From Gluconacetobacter entanii (GTDB taxonomy: Bacteria > Pseudomonadota > Alphaproteobacteria > Acetobacterales > Acetobacteraceae): a stretch of DNA of 64,000 nucleotides. The stretch is taken from NCBI RefSeq assembly GCF_003206495.1, contig NZ_NKUF01000014.1, forward strand, positions 16,571-80,570, read 5' to 3'. The notes beneath the pieces are model-generated. The model had not been told where the DNA came from. It saw nothing but the letters and a program-made list of their open reading frames with translations, and searched no databases. Positions 55,041-63,672 of this stretch are shown here, one piece after another. The position numbers and the translations under genes are program-made. Positions within the stretch are counted from its first letter, which is position 1; every line of letters starts with the position of its first letter.

Positions 55041-56362
55041 TGCCGGCCATGAACCGCCTTGATACCAGCAGCCCCGATTTCGACGCCGCCTTTACACGGC
55101 TGCTGGCCGAGCGCGACAGCGATACCGCGCGCGTCGATGGCCCCGTGACCGAAATCCTTGCCGCCGTGCGCCGCGATGGTGATGCCGCCCTGTGCGCGTT
55201 CACCCGCCGGTTCGACCGCATGGACGTCACCCCCGATCGCCTGCGGATCACGGATGCGGAAATCGACGCCGCCTGCGCCGAGGTTTCCCTGACGCTGCAT
55301 GCGGCGCTGGATGTTGCGGCCACGCGCATCGAATCCTTCCACCGCGCGCAGATGCCCGGCGACCTGCGCTATGTCGATGCGCAGGGGGTGACGCTGGGCA
55401 TGCGCTGGACGCCGCTTGATGCGGTGGGGCTGTATGTGCCGGGGGGCACGGCGGCCTATCCGTCCTCCGTCCTGATGAATGCGCTGCCGGCGCGGGTGGC
55501 GGGCGTGCAGCGCCTGGCGATGTGCGTGCCGACGCCCGATGGCGTGCTCAACCCGCTGGTGCTGGCTGCCGCCCGCCGTGCCGGCGTGACCGAGATCTAT
55601 CGCGTGGGTGGCGCGCAGGCGGTCGGCGCGCTGGCCTATGGCACCGACACCATCGCACCGGTCGATCGCGTGGTCGGGCCGGGCAATGCCTATGTCGCCG
55701 AAGCGAAGCGGCAGGTGTTCGGCCGCGTGGGAATCGACAGCATCGCCGGCCCCTCCGAAATCGTGGTCGTCGCGGCCGACGCCAACGACCCGCGCGCCCT
55801 GGCGCTGGACCTGCTGGCACAGGCGGAACATGACCCGATGGCGCAGGCGGTGCTGATCACGCCCGACGCCACGCTGGCGCAGGCAGTGCAGGACGCGGTG
55901 GAGGTCGAGCTGAAGACCCTGCCGCGCGCGCAGATCGCCCGGACAAGCTGGGACGCGCATGGGGCAATCATCACCGTGCGCAACCTTGACGAGGCCGTGG
56001 ACCTGGTCAACCGCATCGCGCCCGAACATCTGGAACTGGTGATGGACGACCCGCAGCCTGTGTTCGACAAGGTGCGGCACGCGGGCGCGATCTTCCTCGG
56101 CCGCTACTGCCCCGAGGCGATCGGCGATTATGTCGGTGGCCCGAACCATGTCCTGCCGACCAGTTCCACCGCGCGCTTTGCATCGGGGCTTTCGGTGTTC
56201 GACTTCCTCAAGCGCACGACCTTCATCGACGCCAAGGCGGAGTCCCTGCGTGAAATCGGGCCGGCCGCCGTGGCGCTGGCGCGGGCCGAAGGGCTGGATG
56301 CCCACGCCATGAGCGTGTCCGTCCGGCTGGATGATCTGGCACGCGGGTCGGGTAAAGCTTGA
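55040..56362 (+). CDS. hisD: Histidinol dehydrogenase
   Basis: Zinc enzyme oxidising histidinol to histidine in the last two steps of the pathway. [38 protein letters not shown] and [16 protein letters not shown] are visible, with the zinc/catalytic residues in [11 protein letters not shown] and IAPEHLEL. 440 residues. It starts at an ATG overlapping the hisG stop, with a GAGGG site upstream, so hisG-hisD is a coupled pair. A hairpin-rich spacer of 122 bp precedes infA. Confidence 0.95.
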   Translation: MPAMNRLDTSSPDFDAAFTRLLAERDSDTARVDGPVTEILAAVRRDGDAALCAFTRRFDRMDVTPDRLRITDAEIDAACAEVSLTLHAALDVAATRIESFHRAQMPGDLRYVDAQGVTLGMRWTPLDAVGLYVPGGTAAYPSSVLMNALPARVAGVQRLAMCVPTPDGVLNPLVLAAARRAGVTEIYRVGGAQAVGALAYGTDTIAPVDRVVGPGNAYVAEAKRQVFGRVGIDSIAGPSEIVVVAADANDPRALALDLLAQAEHDPMAQAVLITPDATLAQAVQDAVEVELKTLPRAQIARTSWDAHGAIITVRNLDEAVDLVNRIAPEHLELVMDDPQPVFDKVRHAGAIFLGRYCPEAIGDYVGGPNHVLPTSSTARFASGLSVFDFLKRTTFIDAKAESLREIGPAAVALARAEGLDAHAMSVSVRLDDLARGSGKA

Positions 56363-56411
56363 CCGTGGGGGAACAATCCCCACATATCCACCCTTGTATT
56401 CCTGTCGGCGC

Positions 56412-56434
56412 GATGCGGAAATTTCTTCCGCGTC
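56412..56434 (+). terminator. Hairpin in the hisD-infA spacer
   Basis: Stem GATGCGGAA/TTCCGCGTC with one G-T wobble and a 5-base loop, followed about 10 bases later by a run of eight T. It could end the hisGD transcript or be part of the infA leader. A second short stem GTGGGG/CCCCAC lies upstream at 56365-56383. Confidence 0.4.
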
Positions 56435-56484
56435 GTGCGTGGCCTTTTTTTCACCCCACCCAACCAATATTATTGAAGGATAAG

Positions 56485-56703
56485 ATGTCCAAGGAAGACA
56501 TGATCGAATTCAGCGGCACGGTGACCGAGCTGCTTCCCAACGCGATGTTCCGCGTCAAGCTGGATAACGAACACATGATCCTGGCGCACACCAGCGGCAA
56601 GATGCGCAAGAACCGCATCCGCGTGCTGGCGGGTGACCGCGTGAATGTGGAAATGACCCCCTATGACCTGAGCAAGGGTCGCATCACGTTCCGCTTCAAA
56701 TAA
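56485..56703 (+). CDS. infA: Translation initiation factor IF-1
   Basis: 72-residue OB-fold protein that occupies the ribosomal A site during initiation. The sequence [19 protein letters not shown], then [30 protein letters not shown], is the complete family. AGGA lies a few bases before the ATG. It is upstream of maf and rng by 16 bp, a conserved alphaproteobacterial cluster. Two initiation-factor genes (infA and infC) occur in this window at separate sites. Confidence 0.97.
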   Translation: MSKEDMIEFSGTVTELLPNAMFRVKLDNEHMILAHTSGKMRKNRIRVLAGDRVNVEMTPYDLSKGRITFRFK

Positions 56704-56719
56704 CACGGATCGTCCGATC

Positions 56720-57349
56720 ATGACCCGGACACCCGGTTCCTCCGTCACGGGAACGGGCGCGCAGCTTGTTCTTGCCTCTGCCTCGCCCCGGCGTCTTGAT
56801 CTCCTGCGACAGGTGGGCGTGCATCCCGATCAGGTCATCGCCGCCGATATTGATGAAAGCCCCCTGCCGGGGGAACTGCCGCGTGCCTATGCCCTGCGCA
56901 TGGCCGATGAGAAGGCGCGCGCCGTTGCCGCCACCCTCGACATCCCGGCACTGGTGATCGGGGCCGATACCGTGGTCGCCGCCGGCCGTCGCATCCTGCC
57001 CAAGGCAGAGGACGAGGCATGCGCACGTGCCTGCCTGTCGCTTCTGTCGGGGCGGCGCCATACGGTGCTGACCGCCGTGACGCTGCACCCGAGTGCCGCG
57101 TGGGCAAAGGGCCGTTCCAGCACGCGCATCGTCTCCAGCACTGTGGCATTTTCACGCATGACACCGCCGCAGGTCGATGCCCTGATCGCGGCGGGTGACT
57201 GGCGCGGGAAGGCCGGCGGTTATGCCATCCAGGGACATGCGGCGGCATTCGTGCGTTTCCTGTCCGGCAGCTATTCCGGTGTGGTCGGCCTGCCCCTGTT
57301 CGAGGTCGCGCAGATGCTGCGCGGGCAGGACGGGGACTGGATTGCGTGA
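56720..57349 (+). CDS. maf: Maf-family nucleoside triphosphate pyrophosphatase
   Basis: House-cleaning enzyme hydrolysing non-canonical NTPs and linked to septum inhibition. LVLASASPRRLDLLRQVG is the N-terminal signature, IGADTVVAAGRRILPKAE the metal and active site, and GDWRGKAGGYAIQGHAAAFV the C-terminal core. 209 residues. It lies 16 bp after infA and its stop overlaps the rng start by 4 bp. Confidence 0.95.
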   Translation: MTRTPGSSVTGTGAQLVLASASPRRLDLLRQVGVHPDQVIAADIDESPLPGELPRAYALRMADEKARAVAATLDIPALVIGADTVVAAGRRILPKAEDEACARACLSLLSGRRHTVLTAVTLHPSAAWAKGRSSTRIVSSTVAFSRMTPPQVDALIAAGDWRGKAGGYAIQGHAAAFVRFLSGSYSGVVGLPLFEVAQMLRGQDGDWIA

Positions 57350-58455
57350 GCGTGCTGATTCGCGTGGCCAGTGGCCCGGGGGAGTTGCGCGTTGCGCTGA
57401 CAGATGGCGAACGGCTGCTGGATTATGCGCTGTGGCGGCCTGACCTGCCCGATTGGGTGGGCGACCTGTATCGCGGCCGCGTCAGCGCCCATGTCCCCGC
57501 ACTGGGCGGCACCTTCATCGACCTTACCGACGGGCAGACGGGCTTCCTGCCGGATTCCGAGGGCTGTGGCGCCATGACGCAGGGCACCGCCCTGATGGTG
57601 CGCGTCAGTCGCAGCGCGCAGGGCGGCAAGGGTGTCAGGCTGAGCCTGCGCGGCATTGCCGAACCGAGCACTGACGGCCCGCCCGCGCTGCTGTCGCGTG
57701 GTCCCGGCCCGGTGGAGCGCATGGCCGCGCAATGGCCCGACGCACCCATCGTCATTGACGACCCGGCCGTAGGCGCGCGCCTGCCACAGGCGCTGCATGC
57801 CCGGATCGAGCGACAGCCCATGGCGTTCGACGCGGATACGGAAATGATGGCCGAATCCCTGTCCGATCCCACCGTTGTCCTGCCAGGCGGCATGTCGGCG
57901 ACGATCACCCCCACCCCGGCCCTTGTCGCCATCGACATGGATGGCGGGCACACCAGCATGGACCGCAGGCCCAAGCAGACGGCGCAGTTCGCGGCAAACC
58001 GCGCGGCGCTGCCGGATCTTCTGCACCAGTTGCGGCTGCGCAACCTGTCGGGGGCGATCGTGGTCGATGCGGCGGGCCTTGCGGTGCGCAAGCGCCGGGC
58101 GCTTGCCGAACCGATCGAACAGGCGCTGTCCACCGATCCGCTGCGTCCGCGCTTTCTGGGGATCAGTGCGCTGGGACTGGCGGAAATCGTGCGCCCGCGC
58201 ATCCATCCCCCCCTGCATGAACTTCTGGACAGCGTGACGGGCCGCCTGCTGCGTTCCCTGCGCCAGCAGATGCGGTCCTGCCGGGGACAGCAGGTGCCAA
58301 CGCCGGTCACATTGCATGCCGGATGTGATATCGTGCGCCTGATGCGGACCTTTCCCGCATGGGCGGAGGATTTCACGCGCCTGACAGGATGCCCCTTACG
58401 CATCGTCATCGCCCCCGACCTGCCACCTGCCGGATGGAGGTACGACCATGACTGA
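57346..58455 (+). CDS. rng: Short RNase G/E-family ribonuclease
   Basis: 369 residues, against ~490 for RNase G. An S1-like domain at the N-terminus (DLYRGRVSAHVPALGGTFIDL, FLP) and the DNase-I-like nuclease core are present. The two metal-binding aspartates are visible: LVAIDMDGGHTSMD (corresponding to Asp303 of RNase E, with Asn305 replaced by Asp) and LSGAIVVDAAGL (Asp346). The zinc-link CPxC motif that joins RNase E/G subunits is absent. GTG start overlapping maf (GTGA). The 3' end overlaps yacG by 8 bp. Substrates may differ from those of canonical RNase G. Confidence 0.85.
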   Translation: MSVLIRVASGPGELRVALTDGERLLDYALWRPDLPDWVGDLYRGRVSAHVPALGGTFIDLTDGQTGFLPDSEGCGAMTQGTALMVRVSRSAQGGKGVRLSLRGIAEPSTDGPPALLSRGPGPVERMAAQWPDAPIVIDDPAVGARLPQALHARIERQPMAFDADTEMMAESLSDPTVVLPGGMSATITPTPALVAIDMDGGHTSMDRRPKQTAQFAANRAALPDLLHQLRLRNLSGAIVVDAAGLAVRKRRALAEPIEQALSTDPLRPRFLGISALGLAEIVRPRIHPPLHELLDSVTGRLLRSLRQQMRSCRGQQVPTPVTLHAGCDIVRLMRTFPAWAEDFTRLTGCPLRIVIAPDLPPAGWRYDHD

Positions 58456-58654
58456 ACCCAAGACCGCTGCCCCCTGCCCTGTCTGCGGCAGGCCGATGGT
58501 GCAGGCCTATCGCCCGTTCTGTTCGCGCCGCTGCGCGGATATCGACCTTGGCCGCTGGTTCACGGGGCAATATCGCGTGCCTGCCGATAATGATTTCAAC
58601 GATATGGATGAAAATCACACAAGACGGGTTGATCCCGACGAAGAGGTAGGGTAA
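58448..58654 (+). CDS. yacG: DNA gyrase inhibitor YacG (zinc ribbon)
   Basis: 68-residue zinc protein that binds GyrB and inhibits gyrase in E. coli. Four zinc cysteines: CPVCG near residue 12 and FCSRRC near residue 28, followed by the conserved DLGRWFTGQYRVP. It overlaps the preceding RNase G/E gene by 8 bp, so translation is coupled. In many alphaproteobacteria the same pair is adjacent. The C-terminus is acidic and short. Confidence 0.92.
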   Translation: MTEPKTAAPCPVCGRPMVQAYRPFCSRRCADIDLGRWFTGQYRVPADNDFNDMDENHTRRVDPDEEVG

Positions 58655-58713
58655 AGCCTGCACATCGTCAGGGCGGTTCATCCCGCCCCGGCCTGCCGGA
58701 CGACGGCTCCGGT

Positions 58714-58789
58714 GCCCAAGTAGCTCAGTTGGTAGAGCATGCGACTGAAAATCGCAGTGTCGGTGGTTCGATCCCGCCCTTGGGCACCA
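58714..58789 (+). tRNA. tRNA-Phe (GAA anticodon)
   Basis: 76-base cloverleaf: acceptor GCCCAAG/CTTGGGC, D-arm GCTC-AGTTGGTA-GAGC, anticodon stem TGCGA/TCGCA with loop CTGAAAA (anticodon GAA), T-arm GGTGG-TTCGATC-CCGCC and an encoded CCA end after discriminator A. It lies 59 bp downstream of yacG and may be processed from that transcript or have its own promoter. Confidence 0.98.
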
Positions 58790-58865
58790 TTTCATTCCCT
58801 GAAAATATGAAATGCCGTGCAGCCATATGGGACAGTCCTCCCATAATGTCCTGACAGAATCATTT

Positions 58866-58947
58866 AAAAGTTTTTGGTGAAGCTTTTTTCCAAAAAGCTT
58901 CAGAAGACGCCGCCTTTTTGCAAAAAGCCGGCACCCAAAAACCTTTC
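58866..58947. repeat. Intergenic three-stem repeat element, copy C
   Basis: 82-bp copy with outer arms AAAAGTTTTTGGTG and CACCCAAAAACCTTT, hairpin 1 GAAGCTTTTTT-CC-AAAAAGCTTC and a second hairpin GCCGCCTTTTTG-CAAAAAGCCGGC carrying a mismatch. It lies between tRNA-Phe and the convergent DUF336 gene. Confidence 0.82.
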
Positions 58948-58957
58948 TCTTTCCATC

Positions 58958-59524
58958 CTAGCGGAAATCCGCCCTGTATTTCTGCACCGCCGCCTGGGCA
59001 CAGGCTTCGTCCTTTTCCCCACCCGGCGCGCCAGAAACCCCGATACCGCCCAGCACGCTGTTATCCGACACCCTGCGCAGCGTGACACCACCCGGCACAA
59101 ACAGTACTTCGGGAATGGTGTTAAGCGCCCCGTTCGCCGGTCCCGTCACCTTTGCCGCGATCAGTTCGCTGGTGGTGTTCAGGTTGAACGCAAGCCCGTA
59201 GGAATAGGCCGTATAAGCCTTGCGGTAGGAGACCGACAGCGATTGCAGCGGCACGCTGTCCCCCTTGATGACAGCCTGCTGGTGGCCGGTCGTATCGACC
59301 ACGGTGGCGGTCACGGAATATCCCTGCGCCGCACAGGCACGCACGGCCTCGATCGCAAGCTGTCCGGCCATGGACCAGTCAAGCTTCTGCATGGTGACGA
59401 TATGTCCCGCATGCCCGTCCGGGGATTGCGCAACCGCCGCATGCACCGCCGGAAACGCCATGAAGGCCCCAAGGACCATACCCCGCGCAATCCACCCGCA
59501 TGACTGTTCCATCCGGTCATCCAT
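58958..59524 (-). CDS. Exported DUF336/GlcG (HbpS-like) protein
   Basis: 188 residues with a signal peptide (about 1-30; FPAVHAAVAQ). The mature domain is of the DUF336 type: ACAAQGYSVTATVVDTTGHQQAVIKGD, SYRKAYTAYSYGLAF and VPGGVTLRRVSDNSVLGGIGVSGAPGGEKDEACAQAAV. Family members include HbpS, an extracellular heme-binding protein of Streptomyces, and GlcG-like proteins. Whether this one binds heme is not visible. The ATG at 59524 has AGGA upstream; longer frames do not start with a signal peptide. It is convergent with tRNA-Phe and upstream-adjacent to the phosphodiesterase gene on the same strand. Confidence 0.8.
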   Translation of the reverse strand: MDDRMEQSCGWIARGMVLGAFMAFPAVHAAVAQSPDGHAGHIVTMQKLDWSMAGQLAIEAVRACAAQGYSVTATVVDTTGHQQAVIKGDSVPLQSLSVSYRKAYTAYSYGLAFNLNTTSELIAAKVTGPANGALNTIPEVLFVPGGVTLRRVSDNSVLGGIGVSGAPGGEKDEACAQAAVQKYRADFR

Positions 59525-59742
59525 TTCCTGCCGCACATATGCCGCCATCATGTCGGAGCATATGTCCGCCCCACAACCACAAAGGTAGCCACGCACATAA
59601 TAGTGCGCCCCACCGCCATACCACCGGCCCCACACACAAAACGCCATGTCGCGCCAGCACCGCCCGTCATCCGGGCAGGTGCCGCGCAACATGGCGCATC
59701 ATCCGGTTCCATCCCGCCGCGAGGGGACGGGCCTGTAGTGTT

Positions 59743-61929
59743 TCAGGCCGCGCGGGCGCGCACCCACTCCGCGACCCCTTCGGGCGGCATCGGGCGGGCG
59801 AACAGGTAGCCCTGCATGACGTCGCATTTCAGGCTCGTGAGCATGTCACGCTGCTGCTCGGTCTCCACGCCTTCGGTCACGACCGTCATGCCAAGGCGCG
59901 AACCGATGCCGATGACCGCCGTCGTCACCGCCTGGGCGTTCGCATCATGGTCGAGGTTCATGATGAAGCTGCGATCGATCTTGATCTCGCTCAGCGGCAG
60001 GCGCGTCAGGCGCGACAGCGAGGAATAGCCCGTGCCGAAATCATCCATCGACAGGCCGATGCCAAGGTTGCGGATCGCCTGCAGCACGGCCATCGTCTCG
60101 TCATTTTCCTCCATCATGACGCTTTCGGTGATCTCCACCGTCAGGCGCTCCGCCGGGAGGCCATGGTCACGCAGGAGGCTGGACAGGTATTCCGGCAGCA
60201 GGCGGTCGCGGAAATGCCCGGCCGACAGGTTGACCGCCATGGTGGGTACATGCACGCCGTCGCGATCCCACATCGTCATCTGGCGCACGGCCTTTTCCAG
60301 CGACCATTTGCCGATCGCCTCGATCTGGCCCGTTTCCTCCGCCACCGCGATGAAACGGGAGGGATAGATGTTGCCCAGCGTGGGATGGTTCCAGCGCGAC
60401 AGCGCCTCCACCCCGTAGATCATGCCCGTGCTGGATTCTACCTGTGGCTGGTAATGCAGCGTCAGCAGGCCATCGGCAATGGATTCACGCAGCGCAAGCC
60501 CCAGCACAAGGCGGTCCTGCGCGGCCTTGTTATCCTCGCTGGAGGCGACGCGGAACGTGCCCGGCCCCTGCTTCTTTGCGTTGCGCATCGCCTGCTCGGC
60601 ATAGCTGAGGAGCGATTCCCCATCCGGCCCATGCTCCGGATACTGGCTGATGCCGATCCCCACGGTCCAGACGATCTGGTTGCCCGCGATCTCGATGGGT
60701 TCGCGCATGCAGTCCATGATCTTGCGCGCGAAATCGGCCACCGTGTCATCGGTGACATTGGGCACGATGATGATGAACTCGTTCGCGCCGGAACGGCTGA
60801 GGATGTAATTGCTGCGCGACAGCCGCCTGAGGCGTTCCGCCACGGCCTTGAGGAACCCGTCGCCATGCACATGACCCAGCGCGTCGTTGATGTCGCGGAA
60901 ACGGTCAATGTCGATCATGTACACCGCAAAGCGGGATTCATTGGGCGACGTGATCATCGTCCTGAGCATCCGGTGGGCAACCGAACGGTTCAGGAAGCCG
61001 GTCACCGGATCATAGTTCGACAGTTGCGAGATATGCTGCCGGGCCTCGTGCTGTTCGATCACCAGCCCGCAGAACGGCACGCACCCTTCGACGATCTTCT
61101 GCGGCCAGTTGCTCAGCTTGTGCTGGTTGCGCGAATACAGCGCGAAGATGCCAAGCGAACGGCCCTTGCGGTTCTTGATCGCCAGCGCCCAGCATGAATG
61201 CAGCCCCAGCGACGCCCCAAGGGCGAGGTAGCTGTCCCACACGATGGTCGTGGCCTCCGTCGGGTCGGAATCCAGCGCGTTCAGGTCGGCCTGCGTCAGG
61301 GTCAACCGTTCCAGCGCCAGCGCGAAACGCCGCGGCAGGCCGGGACCGGAGAGGATCTGCAGGCGGTTTTCATCATCAAGGAGGATCAGCACCGCGATCG
61401 TGTTGGGGACGAAGCCCTCGACCTCCTGGCAGATCATGTCCGCCACGTCCTGGATCATGGCATCGCCCGACAGGGCGTGAAAGACGCTGTTCTGCAGGTC
61501 GAGCAGACGCTTGCGATGCCCTTCCTCCGTCACGCCCTTCATGAACGCCATGTAGTAGCGCTTTTTCTCCGGCCCGATCAGCGCGGTCGAAATCGACATC
61601 TCGCCGGAGATGTAGTCCCCGGCCTTGCTTTCGAACGTGACCTCACGCGATGTACCGACGATCTTGTTGATGCCTGTCCTGCGGTTGGCGTCAATATAGC
61701 TGTCATGTTCCTGGCGATAGATACTGGGCACAAGGCAGCTTACATTCCGGCCCAGCACTTCTTCCTTGGAATAGCCCCACAGGTGTTCCGCTGCTGTATT
61801 GAAGAAGACGACGATGTTCCTGTCATCAATGATAACGACACCATCCGAGGCCTGTTCCAGCAGGTCGAGACCAATATGGGAGTCCATCGGCAGCAGGGAA
61901 GACGCGGTTTTTGTATCGATCTCATTCAT
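59743..61929 (-). CDS. Heme-PAS GAF GGDEF EAL c-di-GMP phosphodiesterase
   Basis: 728-residue protein predicted to hydrolyse cyclic di-GMP. N-terminal PAS domain (about 20-125) closely resembles the heme PAS of E. coli DosP: proximal-ligand His77 aligns with H75 (RQEHDSYI), and Arg97 with R95 (TSREV), while the distal Met95 is T93. A GAF-like domain follows (about 140-290). The GGDEF motif reads GANEF at 381-385, so cyclase activity is unlikely. The EAL domain is intact: E508-A-L, an NLSAGHF asparagine, ITESVMM, DDFGTGYSSL, KIDRSFI, EGVETEQQ and QGYLFARP. Oxygen-controlled c-di-GMP turnover, as in PDEs of cellulose-forming acetic acid bacteria, is the likely role. Confidence 0.88.
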   Translation of the reverse strand: MNEIDTKTASSLLPMDSHIGLDLLEQASDGVVIIDDRNIVVFFNTAAEHLWGYSKEEVLGRNVSCLVPSIYRQEHDSYIDANRRTGINKIVGTSREVTFESKAGDYISGEMSISTALIGPEKKRYYMAFMKGVTEEGHRKRLLDLQNSVFHALSGDAMIQDVADMICQEVEGFVPNTIAVLILLDDENRLQILSGPGLPRRFALALERLTLTQADLNALDSDPTEATTIVWDSYLALGASLGLHSCWALAIKNRKGRSLGIFALYSRNQHKLSNWPQKIVEGCVPFCGLVIEQHEARQHISQLSNYDPVTGFLNRSVAHRMLRTMITSPNESRFAVYMIDIDRFRDINDALGHVHGDGFLKAVAERLRRLSRSNYILSRSGANEFIIIVPNVTDDTVADFARKIMDCMREPIEIAGNQIVWTVGIGISQYPEHGPDGESLLSYAEQAMRNAKKQGPGTFRVASSEDNKAAQDRLVLGLALRESIADGLLTLHYQPQVESSTGMIYGVEALSRWNHPTLGNIYPSRFIAVAEETGQIEAIGKWSLEKAVRQMTMWDRDGVHVPTMAVNLSAGHFRDRLLPEYLSSLLRDHGLPAERLTVEITESVMMEENDETMAVLQAIRNLGIGLSMDDFGTGYSSLSRLTRLPLSEIKIDRSFIMNLDHDANAQAVTTAVIGIGSRLGMTVVTEGVETEQQRDMLTSLKCDVMQGYLFARPMPPEGVAEWVRARAA

Positions 61930-62678
61930 GGGGTCATTGGTCCACAGTCATCAACAGATCAGGAAATAACGGCACGCCGGACATCGGGACCTGACATGAC
62001 ACCCCTGCGGGAGGGGCCGTCGCTGCAATGGGGGCAGGTTTGCCGGATGCCGAAACGTTATTTCAGGAGAATTCAAGAATACCGCGTCGCCCCTTAAACC
62101 GGGATGGCGATATTCAGAATATTCATATCATTTTATTGTATGCTACCTTCATACATTTCTAAAAATGAAGTATACATGCAAATACAAGGTCATGGGATAC
62201 CTGTTTTGTGTTTCACGATTTATTAATGAAATCGCGAGAGTGTTGCAAGGGTAAAGATACATATCTGATGCAATTAATTTGGCCGGACAATGTTCCCGGC
62301 CATGGACATCAGGCAGGATGTTTTTATATTTTCCCCTTTTATATCAATAACATACAAACATACTCGGTTGATTGTAACGGACAGTAACCGTTACGTCTAA
62401 TTTCCAAAAAGATAATTTCAGTTTTTGTTTAAATTGCGACTTCTGCGCCCTGCTTTGCCCATATTTTGTACAGTTTGGAACAGTTCCTGTCGTATCTTCA
62501 GGGCGGGCCAGCAATGTATAAGAATAATATCCTATACATTCATCAGTATTTCTACTTTACTTGTATTTTTAGTAGGAATAAAATCCTGCGCATGGCAGGG
62601 ATGCGGTCCAGCCCGGACATCATGTTCCGTCATGAGGGGCAGCCATGACGGAACATGTCATTAAAAATACGTAATCTT
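61930..62678. other. AT-rich non-coding island
   Basis: 749 bp without a supported gene. From about 62100 the base composition changes sharply: 20 of 60 bases are G or C at 62161-62220 and 21 of 60 at 62341-62400, against roughly two-thirds G+C in most of the window. It contains an imperfect palindrome (62136-62181) and a perfect 7-bp inverted repeat GTAACGG/CCGTTAC (62374-62394). The first ~170 bp should carry the promoter of the phosphodiesterase gene. Short frames inside (62425-62664) look accidental. Confidence 0.75.
62374..62394. promoter_or_regulatory. Inverted repeat in AT-rich island
   Basis: GTAACGG-ACAGTAA-CCGTTAC, perfect 7-bp arms with a 7-base spacer, suited to a dimeric regulator. 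No known binding consensus was identified. Confidence 0.35.
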
Positions 62679-63257
62679 TCAGCCCGCCTGCCTGCGCGGT
62701 GGCATCATGCGCTGCAGAACCCCGTCATGGCAGATGACGGCATGGTATATGGCGGCCATCGCATGGAACGCCGCGACCACGATCAGGCCCCATGCCAGCC
62801 AGTGATGGCACTCCCCGAAAACCCGCTGCACGCCGACACCCATATCGGCAAAAGGGGAGTTGATTGGCACGCCGAACGCCACGACCGGCCGCCCGCGCGA
62901 CCAGCGGAGCATGTAGCCCAGCACGATTTCCGCGCCCAGCATGACATACAGCAGCCAGTGGACCATCCGCGCCACATGGTCGAGCGGCGTGCGCACGGGG
63001 AAACGGATGGCCCGCCCGCCCGTCACGGCCCAGACGATACGGGTCAGGAAGGTCGCAGCCAGCAGCACCCCGACCGAGGTGTGCGTCATGATCATGCCCA
63101 CCCGCACCACGGTGCCACGCGGCATGAAGCCCCATGTCTCACCAAACGCGAACTGCACCAGCACCATCACTGCCGTCAGCCAGTGCAGCCATCGTGTCTC
63201 CACACTGTAGCGGACGGGAAGCGGCCCCCCGGATGGGGGCACAGGGGATACGGGCAT
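62679..63257 (-). CDS. Cytochrome b561
   Basis: 192-residue membrane cytochrome with four predicted helices. Heme-ligand histidines occur in the expected places: RWLHWLTAVMV (helix 1), MTHTSVGVLL (helix 2), and ECHHWLAWGLIVVAAFHAMAAIYHAV (helices 3-4). Family members shuttle electrons from quinol to periplasmic acceptors or to superoxide. It is followed by the AT-rich island and preceded 7 bp upstream by a Gly-rich exported protein gene, probably one transcript. Confidence 0.9.
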   Translation of the reverse strand: MPVSPVPPSGGPLPVRYSVETRWLHWLTAVMVLVQFAFGETWGFMPRGTVVRVGMIMTHTSVGVLLAATFLTRIVWAVTGGRAIRFPVRTPLDHVARMVHWLLYVMLGAEIVLGYMLRWSRGRPVVAFGVPINSPFADMGVGVQRVFGECHHWLAWGLIVVAAFHAMAAIYHAVICHDGVLQRMMPPRRQAG

Positions 63258-63264
63258 GCGGACC

Positions 63265-63672
63265 TCAGTTCATTCCGGGCGCTGCGGAACTGTCCACGCC
63301 ACCAACGTTCATGTTGCTGAATGTCCCGCCATCGGGCGACCCCATGCCGGGCACCGCCTCGCTGGACCCGCCGGGGATCGTGCTCTGCGACTGGATGCCG
63401 CCGCCATCACCATACCGGTCGGACGGCATGATGCCATCGCCCGTGCCCATCCCGGCCTCGGGTGAATTATACTGCGATGTGGAGCCGGCGTCCGGTCCGT
63501 AATTGTCAAGGCGGCTGTCACCGCTATATCCACCGCCATACTGGCTGCCGCCATAGGTCGCGCCCCCTGCGGGCGGACGCGCCTGCGCCATGTCCACCGC
63601 GCCCGCCATCCCCGCAACCAGCAGGCCCGCCGTCAGCAGCCGCCACCGTGGGGTCTTTTCATATCCGGCCAT
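63265..63672 (-). CDS. Gly/Ser-rich exported protein
   Basis: 135 residues. A signal peptide (LLTAGLLVAGMAGAVDMAQA) precedes a low-complexity region rich in Gly, Ser, Asn and Tyr (GGSQYGGGYSGDSR, SSEAVPGMGSPDGG). No folded domain can be assigned. The ATG at 63672 has a GGAGG site 6 bases upstream, which excludes the earlier ATG. It precedes cytochrome b561 by 7 bp, so the two are probably co-transcribed. Confidence 0.7.
   Translation of the reverse strand: MAGYEKTPRWRLLTAGLLVAGMAGAVDMAQARPPAGGATYGGSQYGGGYSGDSRLDNYGPDAGSTSQYNSPEAGMGTGDGIMPSDRYGDGGGIQSQSTIPGGSSEAVPGMGSPDGGTFSNMNVGGVDSSAAPGMN

Noticed and set aside
62425..62664. 79-codon frame in the AT-rich island
   Set aside because: No ribosome-binding site, no motif and cysteine/serine-rich accidental composition; not supported as a gene.
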